From positions 1 through 64,000 of the forward strand of contig NZ_FOVL01000011.1 of assembly GCF_900115145.1 (NCBI RefSeq): a DNA stretch of 64,000 nt. The letters run 5' to 3'. Source of the DNA: Salegentibacter flavus (GTDB lineage Bacteria; Bacteroidota; Bacteroidia; Flavobacteriales; Flavobacteriaceae). Every line of letters starts with the position of its first letter. The first letter of the stretch is position 1. Positions 44,893-53,713 of this stretch are shown piece after piece. The translations under genes were made by a program, and so were the position numbers. Below the pieces are notes generated by a model. The model was not told the DNA's origin and did no database searches. It saw only the letters and a program-made list of their open reading frames with translations.

Positions 44893-45822
44893 TCAGACAA
44901 GCTTTTGTCTTTCAAGCATATAAGCAGTAAGAATATTATTGAAATTTTTATTGATGTCGGCCTGCACATAGCTAATCTTATATTTTGCGCACTCCATTTT
45001 CAGGTCATTTACATATTGTTCTACCGCTTTTCTATAATTCTCCTGAATATTTTCTGAATAAAGATCTACCTCAGCTCCCGTCTCCACATCGGTAAAACGC
45101 CGGGGATTGTTGTCAAAATCAAAGGCTAGTTCTTTTTCTTCATCGAGAACGTGAAAGAGCACCACCTCGTGCCTGTTGTATTTTAAATGTCTTAGCGCCT
45201 CAAAGAGTTCGCTTTCCTCAGCATCGGCCTGAAACATATCTGTAAACAGTAAAACCAGTGAACGCCGCTTCAGTTTCTCAGCAATCTGATGTAGATAAGT
45301 ATAAGTATCTGTTGCTTTTTTCTTCGCAGGCTTTGCGAGCATCTGCTCCAAGGCATTCAACAGCATAAAATAATGCCTTTCGCTGCCCATTTCCGGGGCG
45401 TAAAACTCAAACTCATCACTATATATACTCAAACCCATTGCGTCCCGCTGTCGCTTTAAAATTTGCATGATACTCGCTGCTGCCAAAGCCGAAAAACCGA
45501 TCTTATTTAAAGAATCTATTCTGAATTTTTCCACCCGGGGATAATGCATCGAAGCCGAATTATCTATGATGAAGTGACACCTCAAATTGGTTTCTTCTTC
45601 ATAGCGACGGGTATAAAGTTTATCGGTTTTGGCGTAGAGCTTCCAGTCTATATGCTTGGTGCTTTCCCCCGCATTGTAGATCTTATGTTCAGCAAACTCA
45701 GCAGAAAAACCATGAAACGGACTCTTATGCATTCCGGAGATATAACCTTCCACCACCTGACGGGCGAATAAGTCCAGATTTGAAATTCCTGAAATGCTAT
45801 GTATTTCCCGATTTAAATCCAT
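44893..45822 (-). CDS. DUF58-domain protein (von Willebrand A-like)
   Basis: A 309-residue cytoplasmic protein of the DUF58 family, usually encoded near MoxR ATPases. GESTKHIDWKLYAKTDKLYTRRYEEE (split around residue 70) is the family signature, and IIDNSASMHYP (about 95) supplies the MIDAS-like DxSxS metal site. I prefer the ATG at 45822, because the upstream in-frame ATG at 45846 touches the T tract of the trxA terminator. The function is probably chaperone- or complex-remodelling-related, but no moxR gene is in this window. Confidence 0.85.
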   Translation of the reverse strand: MDLNREIHSISGISNLDLFARQVVEGYISGMHKSPFHGFSAEFAEHKIYNAGESTKHIDWKLYAKTDKLYTRRYEEETNLRCHFIIDNSASMHYPRVEKFRIDSLNKIGFSALAAASIMQILKRQRDAMGLSIYSDEFEFYAPEMGSERHYFMLLNALEQMLAKPAKKKATDTYTYLHQIAEKLKRRSLVLLFTDMFQADAEESELFEALRHLKYNRHEVVLFHVLDEEKELAFDFDNNPRRFTDVETGAEVDLYSENIQENYRKAVEQYVNDLKMECAKYKISYVQADINKNFNNILTAYMLERQKLV

Positions 45823-45844
45823 TGCTCTAAGATAGCGATTAGAC

Positions 45845-45872
45845 ATAAAAAAATCCCGGAAAGACCGGGATT
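45845..45872 (-). terminator. terminator after trxA
   Basis: On the minus strand AATCCCGG pairs with CCGGGATT around a 5-nt loop and is followed by seven T. It abuts the DUF58 gene, so that gene either depends on read-through or has a promoter inside this hairpin region. Confidence 0.85.
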
Positions 45873-45899
45873 TTTAAAGTTATATTTGCTTGCGAACAA

Positions 45900-46217
45900 C
45901 TACATAAGTTGGTCCAAAGCTTCAGCATAAGTATTTTTTGGAGCTACTCCAACCTGACGGCCTACAACTTCTCCATTTTGGAAAATAAGAACCGTTGGGA
46001 TGTTACGAACCCCGTACTTGGCGGCAAATTCCTGGTTTGCATCTACATCAAGCTTTGCAACCACGGCCTTACCATCATATTCCTGACTTATTTCTTCAAT
46101 GATAGGTCCAACCATTCTACATGGTCCACACCAGGCAGCCCAAAAATCTACTAAAACTGGTTTATCACTTTTTAATACTTTTTCTTCAAAAGTAGCATCG
46201 GTTATTTCAATTGCCAT
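45900..46217 (-). CDS. trxA: thioredoxin
   Basis: A 105-residue cytoplasmic disulfide reductase with the active site WCGPC (29-33), cis-proline segment RNIPTVLIF (about 72-80) and no signal peptide. Length and motifs are standard. It lies 136 nt downstream of dnaE on the same strand and ends in a strong terminator. Confidence 0.97.
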   Translation of the reverse strand: MAIEITDATFEEKVLKSDKPVLVDFWAAWCGPCRMVGPIIEEISQEYDGKAVVAKLDVDANQEFAAKYGVRNIPTVLIFQNGEVVGRQVGVAPKNTYAEALDQLM

Positions 46218-46353
46218 AATATTTGTTTTTAAAAACGTTTTGTGTTTCGTTTAAATCAATTGTAAAATTAGTCAATTATTTTTGGTTTCCTTACAAACTC
46301 AATATTGTATTTTATTATGAGCACATTAGGTGTCTTTATTCCAGTAAATACGG

Positions 46354-49300
46354 CTAATTCAGCTTATATAAAACCTGTTGTTCTTCCAGTGCAGTAAGCA
46401 ATTCCTGCGAGATTTGTATCTTCTGTTTTCTGCTGGGCATATGCAACTTTACCTGTTCTTTCATCTCATAAACCACAAAATTCAGAATGTGGTTTCCGCG
46501 ATGATTTCTGAAGGTTTCTTTCATCCATTGAATATTATCCTCTTTCAGATCGTCAATATTAAGCTGAATAGTGAGCTTTTTTGCGAAGGTATCCATCACT
46601 TCATGTAACAACATGAAATCTGTAAACTGAATTTTGGGATCAAATTTCTTTCCGGTTTCCTTATTATGCCAGCCTTCTTTTATGTTGATCTTGATATGCA
46701 CAAAGGAATTAGGCACCAAGAAATGCCGGAACCTAAGATACTCCTCTTTAAATAACTTAAACTCATATGATGAATGGTAATCTTCTACCGTGAAGATCGC
46801 CCAGCCCTGCCCCTGTTTGGTGGTGCGGTGCTGCACATCACTAATCACTCCGCCAAGGGTCAGGGAACGGTTAATACACCGCTCAAGGTCTTCCAGATCG
46901 GCGAGTACGGCATTGCAGAAATACTTCATCTCCAACCTGAAATCATCCAGAGGATGCCCTGAAATATAAATCCCCACCACTTCTTTCTCACGACGCAATT
47001 TTTCCATGGTACCCCATTCTTCGCAGGGCGGCACTTCGGGTTCAGGGATTTGCACCTCACTGGCTTCTCCAAACAGACTAACCTGCGAGGAATTCTGATT
47101 TTCCTGAAATTTAGCGGCATATTTCACAACTTTCTCAAGGAAGCTTATTCCGTCTCCCACATCGTGAAAATATTGAGCGCGGTGGGTATCTCCAAACCCA
47201 TCAAAGCCACCGGCCAGGGCAAGGTTTTCAAAAGCTTTTTTATTGGCCGCACGCAGATCTATGCGCTTAGCCATATCAAAAATAGATTTGTATGGGCCTT
47301 CTTCGGTTTTACGATTTTCCACGATGGTAGCTACTGCACCAGCGCCAACACCTTTTATGGCTCCCATCCCAAAGCGCACTGCATTTTCTTTATTTACCGA
47401 AAATTTGTAATAAGATTCATTTACATCAGGACCAAGCACATTAAGTTTCATTCGCTTACATTCTTCCATAAAGAACGTAACCTGCTTGATGTCATTCATA
47501 TTATTAGAAAGCACCGCTGCCATATATTCGGCCGGATAATGTGCTTTCAAATAAGCGGTTTGGTATGCGATCCAGGCGTAACAGGTAGAATGCGATTTAT
47601 TGAAAGCGTAAGCCGCAAAGGCCTCCCAGTCTTTCCAAATCTTCTCCAGAATTTCACGAGGGTGTCCTTTAGCCTCTCCTCCATCCAGGAACTTTGGTTT
47701 GAGTTGTTCCAGCAGGGCAAAAATCTTTTTTCCCATCGCCTTCCTAAGAACATCAGCTTCACCCTTGCTAAAGCCTGCAAGCTTTTGCGACAGTAACATC
47801 ACCTGCTCCTGATAAACCGTAATTCCATAGGTTTCCTGGAGGTATTCCTCCATATCGGGCAAATCGTAGGCAATCTCTTCCTCGCCGTGTTTCCGGGCGA
47901 TAAAGCTGGGAATATATTCCATCGGGCCGGGACGGTACAAAGCATTCATCGCGATAAGATCATCAAAAACCGTAGGTTTCAGATCTTTCATATGTTTCTG
48001 CATCCCGGGCGATTCATACTGAAATATCCCTACCGTTTCCCCGCGTTGGAACAGCTTGTAGGTTTCTTCATCATCCAACGGAAAGCTGTCGGGATCAAGA
48101 TCTATATCGTGACGTCCTTTTACGATCTTTACCGTGTCTTTAATTAAGGTTAGGGTTTTAAGCCCGAGAAAGTCCATTTTTAGCAGACCGGCATTTTCCA
48201 CTACAGAGTTATCGAACTGGGTAACATAAAGATCAGAATCCTTAGCTACCGAAACCGGCACATAATTGGTGATGTCGCTGGGTGTTATAATCACCCCGCA
48301 GGCGTGAATTCCCGTGTTACGCACAGAACCTTCCAGGATTCTTGCCTGGTTAACCGTTTGCGCCTCCAGGTCGTCCCCTTCAGAAATATTCAGAAGTTCA
48401 TTTACCTTATCGAGCTCTTCACTTCTGAATTTCTTCTTCAGCTCTTTCTCATCCATTCCGAAGATCTTACTCAGTTTGGCCATAGTCGGAATAAGCTTCG
48501 AAATTCTGTCGGCATCCATTAAAGGCAGATCGAGCACCCTGGCCGTATCCCTTATCGAGGATTTCGCGGCCATGGTTCCGTAGGTAATGATCTGTGCTAC
48601 CTGGTTGGCGCCGTATTTCTGAATCACATAATCCATCACCCGGCTTCGGCCTTCATCATCAAAGTCAATATCAATATCGGGCATACTTACCCTGTCCGGA
48701 TTAAGAAAACGCTCAAAAAGCAGATCGTACTTAATCGGATCTATATTGGTTATCCCAAGACAATAAGCCACGGCACTTCCCGCAGCCGACCCCCGGCCCG
48801 GTCCTACTGAAACATCCATATTCCGGGCTTCCCGAATAAAGTCTTCCACGATAAGGAAATATCCGGGGTATCCGGTGTTTTCAATTACGGAAAGTTCAAA
48901 ATCTAATCTTTCTTTTATATCCGGGGTTAGTTCCCCATAACGCCCTTCGGCGCCTTTGTAAGTAATATGCTTCAGATAGGCGTTTTCTCCGCGTTTCCCT
49001 CCATCCAAATTATCTTCAGAATGAAGGAATTCATCAGGAATAGTAAAGGCCGGAAGCAGCACATCCCTAGCCAGCTCAAAAGGCTCGATCTTATCAACGA
49101 CTTCGTTAATATTAGATATCGCTTCGGGCAGATCCTTAAAGAGATTCTTCATCTCTTCTGAACTCTTGAAATAATATTCCTGATTAGGTAAACCGTATCG
49201 GTAACCCCTGCCCCGACCAATGGGCGTTGCCTGTTTCTCACCGTCTTTTACACAAAGTAAAATATCGTGGGCGTTTGCATCTTCCTTGGCACAGTAATAA

Positions 49301-50745
49301 GTGTTATTGGAAGCCACCAATTTCACTTGATGTTTCTTTGAAAACTTAACCAACACCTCATTAACCCGGTTTTCCTCTTCCTGGCCGTGGCGCATTAATT
49401 CAATATAAAGATCGTCTCCAAACTGTTCCTTCCACCAAAGCAAAGCTTCTTCCGCCTGATTTTCCCCAACGTTCAGTACCTTGCCCGGCACTTCCCCATA
49501 TATGTTTCCAGTAAGCACAATGATGTCTTCCTTATACTGCTTTATGATTTCCTTGTCTATCCGTGGAACATAATAGAATCCATCGATATAGGCCTTTGAA
49601 GACATTTTTGCCAGGTTATGATAGCCTTTCTTATTTTTGGCGAGCATCACAATTTGGTAGCCGTTGTCTTTACGGGATTTATCGGCGTGATTTTCACAAA
49701 CAAAGAATTCACAACCTAAAATGGCTTTTAACTCTTTAGCCACCGGTGGTTCATTATTGGCAAGTGCCTCTTCGTTTTTTGTTTTTACCGATTTATTGTA
49801 ATCCCCAACCTCCTTTACAAAATGAAAGGCTCCCATCATATTTCCGTGATCGGTTAGGGCTACAGCCGGCATATTCTCTTTGGCAGCAACCTCTACGAGA
49901 TCCTTTATGCTTATAGTTGATTGAAGAATTGAAAACTGCGAATGGTTATGTAAATGTGCAAAGGGGATCTCATCGAGCTTTTGTAAATTCTCCTGGATCT
50001 CCTCTGTAGTAATTTCATCGGAAGGCTGTTGTTTCTGAAGTTCCTTCCTTATTCTTTCTGAAGCTTTCTTTAAATTAATATGCTTTAAACCGATAAGTTT
50101 AAAGGGCTCGGGATTATGTTCTTCAAAACGTTCAAAATAGCCGGCAGGCACTCCTAATTGGCTAGTGCTAAAAGATCGTCTTCGGATAAGTTCAAGAAAA
50201 CAACGGGTTGTTGCCTCAACATCGGCAGTAGCGTTATGGGCTTCCCCGAAGGCTTCATCAAAGAGATATTCATGAAGCTCGGTTAAGGTGGGAAGCTTAA
50301 ACCTCCCTCCCCGGCCTCCGGGAATTTTACATAAATCGGCCGTGATCTCGGTACAGGTATCCAGCACGGGCAGTTCCTGCAAAGTGTTTTCTACATCTTT
50401 TCTGTAGAATTCAGCGCCCATGATATTCAGGTCGAAACCCACATTCTGGCCAACTACGAATTTTGTCTTATCCAGAGCCTCCTGAAATCTCTCAAGAACT
50501 TCCATTAAGCTGATTCCTTCCTGTTCGGCCAACTCTGTCGAGATTCCATGAATCTTTTCAGCATCGAAAGGAATATTGAAACCTTCGGGTTTTACCAGGT
50601 AATCCTGACTCTCCACCAGATTTCCCATTTCGTCATGCAACTGCCAGGCTATCTGTATACACCTTGGCCAGTTATCGGTATCGGTAAGAGGCGCATTCCA
50701 GCGTTTGGGTAATCCGGTAGTTTCGGTATCAAATATCAGGTACAT
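46354..50745 (-). CDS. dnaE: DNA polymerase III alpha subunit with N-terminal exonuclease domain
   Basis: The main replicative polymerase, 1463 residues from the ATG at 50745 (chosen because MYLIFDTETTG begins the exonuclease fold). A DnaQ-like DEDDh exonuclease domain (about 1-185: FDTETTG, VGQNVGFDLNI, HNATADVEATTRCF) is fused in front of the PHP domain (HLHNHSQFS, about 264-272). The polymerase core has PDIDIDFDDEGR (about residue 690) and AYAFNKSHSTCYAWIAYQTA, followed by the tau/beta-binding C-terminal part with an OB-fold. The fusion puts a proofreading-type domain in the same chain as the polymerase. The 248-residue plus-strand frame inside is a shadow. Confidence 0.96.
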   Translation of the reverse strand: MYLIFDTETTGLPKRWNAPLTDTDNWPRCIQIAWQLHDEMGNLVESQDYLVKPEGFNIPFDAEKIHGISTELAEQEGISLMEVLERFQEALDKTKFVVGQNVGFDLNIMGAEFYRKDVENTLQELPVLDTCTEITADLCKIPGGRGGRFKLPTLTELHEYLFDEAFGEAHNATADVEATTRCFLELIRRRSFSTSQLGVPAGYFERFEEHNPEPFKLIGLKHINLKKASERIRKELQKQQPSDEITTEEIQENLQKLDEIPFAHLHNHSQFSILQSTISIKDLVEVAAKENMPAVALTDHGNMMGAFHFVKEVGDYNKSVKTKNEEALANNEPPVAKELKAILGCEFFVCENHADKSRKDNGYQIVMLAKNKKGYHNLAKMSSKAYIDGFYYVPRIDKEIIKQYKEDIIVLTGNIYGEVPGKVLNVGENQAEEALLWWKEQFGDDLYIELMRHGQEEENRVNEVLVKFSKKHQVKLVASNNTYYCAKEDANAHDILLCVKDGEKQATPIGRGRGYRYGLPNQEYYFKSSEEMKNLFKDLPEAISNINEVVDKIEPFELARDVLLPAFTIPDEFLHSEDNLDGGKRGENAYLKHITYKGAEGRYGELTPDIKERLDFELSVIENTGYPGYFLIVEDFIREARNMDVSVGPGRGSAAGSAVAYCLGITNIDPIKYDLLFERFLNPDRVSMPDIDIDFDDEGRSRVMDYVIQKYGANQVAQIITYGTMAAKSSIRDTARVLDLPLMDADRISKLIPTMAKLSKIFGMDEKELKKKFRSEELDKVNELLNISEGDDLEAQTVNQARILEGSVRNTGIHACGVIITPSDITNYVPVSVAKDSDLYVTQFDNSVVENAGLLKMDFLGLKTLTLIKDTVKIVKGRHDIDLDPDSFPLDDEETYKLFQRGETVGIFQYESPGMQKHMKDLKPTVFDDLIAMNALYRPGPMEYIPSFIARKHGEEEIAYDLPDMEEYLQETYGITVYQEQVMLLSQKLAGFSKGEADVLRKAMGKKIFALLEQLKPKFLDGGEAKGHPREILEKIWKDWEAFAAYAFNKSHSTCYAWIAYQTAYLKAHYPAEYMAAVLSNNMNDIKQVTFFMEECKRMKLNVLGPDVNESYYKFSVNKENAVRFGMGAIKGVGAGAVATIVENRKTEEGPYKSIFDMAKRIDLRAANKKAFENLALAGGFDGFGDTHRAQYFHDVGDGISFLEKVVKYAAKFQENQNSSQVSLFGEASEVQIPEPEVPPCEEWGTMEKLRREKEVVGIYISGHPLDDFRLEMKYFCNAVLADLEDLERCINRSLTLGGVISDVQHRTTKQGQGWAIFTVEDYHSSYEFKLFKEEYLRFRHFLVPNSFVHIKINIKEGWHNKETGKKFDPKIQFTDFMLLHEVMDTFAKKLTIQLNIDDLKEDNIQWMKETFRNHRGNHILNFVVYEMKEQVKLHMPSRKQKIQISQELLTALEEQQVLYKLN

Positions 50746-50921
50746 GGGCAGTAAACGATTTGGCATCCGGCTGATTTCCAGCCTTCAGAATAAGAATTTC
50801 AAATAAAAATCAGAAAGCTAAAAATATGGAATTTTAATGTCGACTAAAAAGAAACTTTTTAGGATTTATCAACTGATTTGATAAGCCTGAAAAAACGAAT
50901 CGAACTTAATCAAATAAAAAA

Positions 50922-50954
50922 CCTCACAGAAAGCGCATTGCGAAACCTGTGAGG
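50922..50954 (-). terminator. terminator after the DUF2383 gene region
   Basis: On the minus strand CCTCACAG pairs with CTGTGAGG around a 17-nt loop, and a T tract follows. It lies beyond the truncated paralogue at 51021-51104. Confidence 0.75.
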
Positions 50955-51020
50955 CCAGTACGAACACTAAAAACTACTACTTCAATCAAACATCTGCTCG
51001 TACATCTTTATATCTGCAAC

Positions 51021-51104
51021 CTATTGAAAACCTTTTTCAGCATCATAACTTTTCTCAAGTAATTCGTTGAGCTTTTCACTCATTTCCTCTTTCGTTCTTT
51101 TCAT
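51021..51104 (-). pseudogene. truncated DUF2383 paralogue
   Basis: A 27-residue frame (MKRTKEEMSEKLNELLEKSY, then DAEKGFQ and a stop). It mirrors the first 25 residues of the neighbouring 149-residue protein (MKYPEKIAEKLNRLLEKNID, then AEKGY). It starts 14 nt after that gene's stop, so it could be translated. It is most simply the remnant of a tandem duplication, although a functional micro-peptide cannot be excluded. Confidence 0.6.
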
Positions 51105-51118
51105 ATTAGTTTTTTAGG

Positions 51119-51568
51119 TTACCCGGCCTGAATTTTCAGACTCTTTACTTTATTCAAGGCCGCTACAATATCGTTTTTCTGCTTTAACAGAATATTTGCT
51201 GTACTGGCAGGCACCTCTGGATCATCCAGGATCTCTTTATATTCTTCTACGGCAACTTTCTCACCTCGCACAGCTTCTTCAAGGCCAGGCTCAGCTTTAT
51301 TAACAGAAAAAGCAGCTTTTAAATTCATCCAGGTACGGTGTGCGTCCCCGGCAAGACTGGATTTTTCTTTGGGTGTTTCCCCAAAATTCCTGATCTCAGT
51401 TTTAAGCTGGTGAATAAAATCGTAGCGCTCCTCTGCCCTTTCAGCGAAAAAAGCTTTTAACTGAGGGTCTTTTACATTTTCGGATGCAAAACAATACCCC
51501 TTTTCTGCATCAATATTTTTTTCAAGAAGCCGGTTAAGTTTTTCGGCAATTTTTTCGGGGTATTTCAT
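51119..51568 (-). CDS. PA2169-type four-helix-bundle protein (DUF2383)
   Basis: A 149-residue all-helical, ferritin-like-fold protein without a signal peptide. Heptads with Glu/His positions (AFFAERAEERYDFIHQLKTE, about 39-58, and EEAVRGEKVAVEEYKEIL, about 97-114) fit a four-helix bundle of the DUF2383/PA2169 family, often induced by stress. Metal binding is possible but unproven. It is transcribed alone or with the small truncated paralogue downstream. Confidence 0.75.
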   Translation of the reverse strand: MKYPEKIAEKLNRLLEKNIDAEKGYCFASENVKDPQLKAFFAERAEERYDFIHQLKTEIRNFGETPKEKSSLAGDAHRTWMNLKAAFSVNKAEPGLEEAVRGEKVAVEEYKEILDDPEVPASTANILLKQKNDIVAALNKVKSLKIQAG

Positions 51569-51743
51569 AGTAATTTTAAATTAATTTTCATTTATAAATA
51601 TAGACTCGTAAATAATATTCAACAAGCTGTTTAACAGGCTTTAGTACTAATTAACTGCTTTTAACAGGAATGGTAAAAAAAGCAGTAAAAACTTCAGAAT
51701 ATTTATGATTTTCAGCATAAGGAACAATTGTATTTGCAAAGAC

Positions 51744-51772
51744 TTGTAAATTAGAAAAATGTAGTATCTTTG
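51744..51772 (+). promoter_or_regulatory. promoter of rpsP-rimM
   Basis: TTG (51744-51746), an 18-nt spacer and TATCTTTG (51765-51772), 46 nt before the rpsP start. It is a near-ideal primary promoter, fitting a ribosomal protein gene. Confidence 0.75.
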
Positions 51773-51818
51773 CAGCCTTATTAATAATCGGGGTCGGGAA
51801 CCCCACAAATTAATTTTT

Positions 51819-52391
51819 ATGCCAGTAAAATTAAGATTACAGAGACACGGTAAAAAAGGGAAACCTTTTTTCTGGATCGTAGCCGCAGATGCGCGCTCAA
51901 AGAGAGATGGTAAATTCCTTGACAAATTAGGGATCTACAATCCAAACACCAATCCTGCAACTATCGAACTTGATATTGACGGAGCGGTAAAGTGGTTAGA
52001 AGACGGGGCACAACCAACAGATACGGCTCGTGCTATTCTTTCCTACAAAGGGGTGATGCTTAAAAGACACCTTGCCGGCGGAGTGAAAAAAGGCGCTTTA
52101 ACTGAAGAGGAGGCTGAGAAGAAATTCCAGGCCTGGTTAGAAGAAAAAGAAGCTAAGATCAACGCCAAGAAAGAGAATCTTACTAAAGAGCAGCAAGCTG
52201 AAAAGGCTAAAGCTCTTGCAGCTGAGAAGGAAGCGAATGAAAAACGCGAAGCTGAAGCTAAAGAAGCTCTGGCTGCCGAGGAAGCTGAACAAGAAGCGGA
52301 AGCTGCTGCAGACACTGCAGAAGCCCAGGCTGAAAACGCTTCAGATGCACAAACTGCCGAAGAAGCAAAAACAGAAGAGAAAAAAGACTAA
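51819..52391 (+). CDS. rpsP: 30S ribosomal protein S16 with long C-terminal tail
   Basis: The first 85 residues are standard S16 (MPVKLRLQRHGKKGKPFFWI, DKLGIYNPNTNP, LSYKGVMLKRHL), a primary 16S-binding protein. The remaining 105 residues form a Lys/Glu/Ala-rich, helix-prone, low-complexity tail (EAEAKEALAAEEAEQEAEAA-like). This doubles the usual length of 80-90 residues. Longer S16 proteins are known in Bacteroidota, so the tail is a lineage feature and not a misprediction. rimM starts 13 nt downstream. Confidence 0.96.
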   Translation: MPVKLRLQRHGKKGKPFFWIVAADARSKRDGKFLDKLGIYNPNTNPATIELDIDGAVKWLEDGAQPTDTARAILSYKGVMLKRHLAGGVKKGALTEEEAEKKFQAWLEEKEAKINAKKENLTKEQQAEKAKALAAEKEANEKREAEAKEALAAEEAEQEAEAAADTAEAQAENASDAQTAEEAKTEEKKD

Positions 52392-52404
52392 TTCTCAGGC
52401 GGCG

Positions 52405-52932
52405 ATGACTAAAGATGAATGTTTCTATTTAGGAAAAATCGTTGCTAAATTTAGTTTTAAAGGGGAGGTGCTCATTAAACTGGACACCGACGAACCTGAA
52501 GCTTACACAGAAATGGAATCGGTTCTCATTGAATACAATGAGAATCTGGTTCCATTTTTTATTGAAAGAAGTTCGCTGCAAAAAAGCACCTTGCTTCGCG
52601 TTAAATTTGAGGACATAGAAACCGAGCAGGACGCTGAAGACCTTATTGGAGCGCACACTTACCTGCCCCTCACTATGCTCCCTGAACTGGAGGAAGACCA
52701 GTTCTATTTCCATGAGATCATTGGTTTTGAGGTAATCGATTCCGAACACGGAAACATCGGCAGGATCACCGGAATCAATGATTATACTGCCCAGGCCCTG
52801 TTTGAGATTAAAAAGGGCGACAAAGATCTCCTTATTCCCATGAATGATGAATTTATCGAGAAAATAGATAAGCCCAACAAGACTATCTATTTGAACACCC
52901 CTGAAGGTTTGGTCGAAATGTATCTTGGGTAG
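52405..52932 (+). CDS. rimM: ribosome maturation factor RimM
   Basis: A 175-residue factor that assists 16S 3'-domain maturation and binds S19. The start is the ATG at 52405, because the family N-terminus (CFYLGKIVAKFSFKGEVLIK) begins right after it; the longer frame upstream only runs antiphase through rpsP. The C-terminal PRC-barrel domain is seen from FHEIIGFEVIDSEHG (about 100) to IPMNDEFIEKID. It is co-transcribed with rpsP, the usual pairing. Confidence 0.95.
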   Translation: MTKDECFYLGKIVAKFSFKGEVLIKLDTDEPEAYTEMESVLIEYNENLVPFFIERSSLQKSTLLRVKFEDIETEQDAEDLIGAHTYLPLTMLPELEEDQFYFHEIIGFEVIDSEHGNIGRITGINDYTAQALFEIKKGDKDLLIPMNDEFIEKIDKPNKTIYLNTPEGLVEMYLG

Positions 52933-53005
52933 CAGGTTTTTAGTTTGTAGTTTACAGGGATTTTTTTCATTGCTAGCTACGTGAGATTTGGTCAATCGCT
53001 CACAC

Positions 53006-53326
53006 TTAAAGTTTGAAAATCTTTTTTAGATTTAGATTCAATTGCTTTGATTCATCCTTCGATAATTCTCCTAATTTTCCCCGAATTAACTTTTTATCCA
53101 GAGTACAGATCTTAGTGGTTTTGATAAGTGAAGTCACCTTCAACCTGTTCTTTGCTGAAGGCCTTAATAATTGCTCATTTGAATTGGGATTGTTTATTTT
53201 GGAAGTAATAAAAACGGCAATTACATCTAAGTCATCTACAAAAAGAATTACAGCTGGTCGGCGTTTAGAGCCTTTAAGGTTAGTAAAAGGAAAGCTTACT
53301 AGAACAATATCTCCTTTTTTAATCAA
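53006..53326 (-). CDS. MazF/PemK-family toxin
   Basis: A 106-residue mRNA-interferase-like protein with the family N-terminus KKGDIVLVSFPFTNLKGSKRRPAVIL (split: KKGDIVLV, FPFTNLKGSKRRPAVIL). It probably cleaves RNA when not bound by its antitoxin. The start codon is TTG at 53326, overlapping the antitoxin stop (TTGA), so translation is coupled. No ATG upstream in frame gives a better fit. Confidence 0.8.
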   Translation of the reverse strand: MIKKGDIVLVSFPFTNLKGSKRRPAVILFVDDLDVIAVFITSKINNPNSNEQLLRPSAKNRLKVTSLIKTTKICTLDKKLIRGKLGELSKDESKQLNLNLKKIFKL

Positions 53327-53547
53327 AACTTTTCTGATAAATCATCATCATTATACAATTCTTCATCCTCTTTTAAGAAATTAAAAGTTTCAGATTCGGT
53401 GGCATTTTTTTGAATATCATTTAAGAGTTCTCTGTCTTCTTTTTTTTGAAGAAGAAACTCCACAAAATCAGAAACCTGTTTTAATCGCCTATCCGAAAGT
53501 TTAGAGAGGTTAATGATTGTTTGTTTTAAGACCACATCCTTATTCAT
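53323..53547 (-). CDS. antitoxin of the MazF/PemK-type pair
   Basis: A 74-residue protein. The N-terminal helical part LSDRRLKQVSDFVEFLLQK (about 17-35) resembles DUF2281-type antitoxin segments, and the acidic C-terminus (KEDEELYNDDDLSEKF) would wrap the toxin. It precedes and overlaps the toxin gene. The pair sits alone between rimM and leuS, as a small acquired module would. Confidence 0.7.
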   Translation of the reverse strand: MNKDVVLKQTIINLSKLSDRRLKQVSDFVEFLLQKKEDRELLNDIQKNATESETFNFLKEDEELYNDDDLSEKF

Positions 53548-53620
53548 AAAGACTAGATTTACAGTTAAATATACAAATATTATTAAGGAAGTATAAATGT
53601 TTTTGAAACTACTTTCTTGA

Positions 53621-53638
53621 TTCCTCCTTCACAATGAC
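53621..53638. repeat. degenerate copy of the palindromic repeat family
   Basis: TTCCTCCTTCACAATGAC matches the pattern TTCC(C)GCCTTCGCGGGAATGAC in spacing and in the trailing AATGAC, but the arms no longer pair fully. It lies between the toxin-antitoxin pair and leuS. Confidence 0.4.
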
Positions 53639-53713
53639 GACCAAAAAAATCCGTCCCCAAAACGGGAAAACGGATTTTTCAAATCTTCAAATCATTGAAT
53701 TTTCAAATCGATA

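Noticed and set aside
47050-47796. 248-residue plus-strand frame inside dnaE
   Set aside because: It lies antisense to the conserved polymerase core and has no family-like features.
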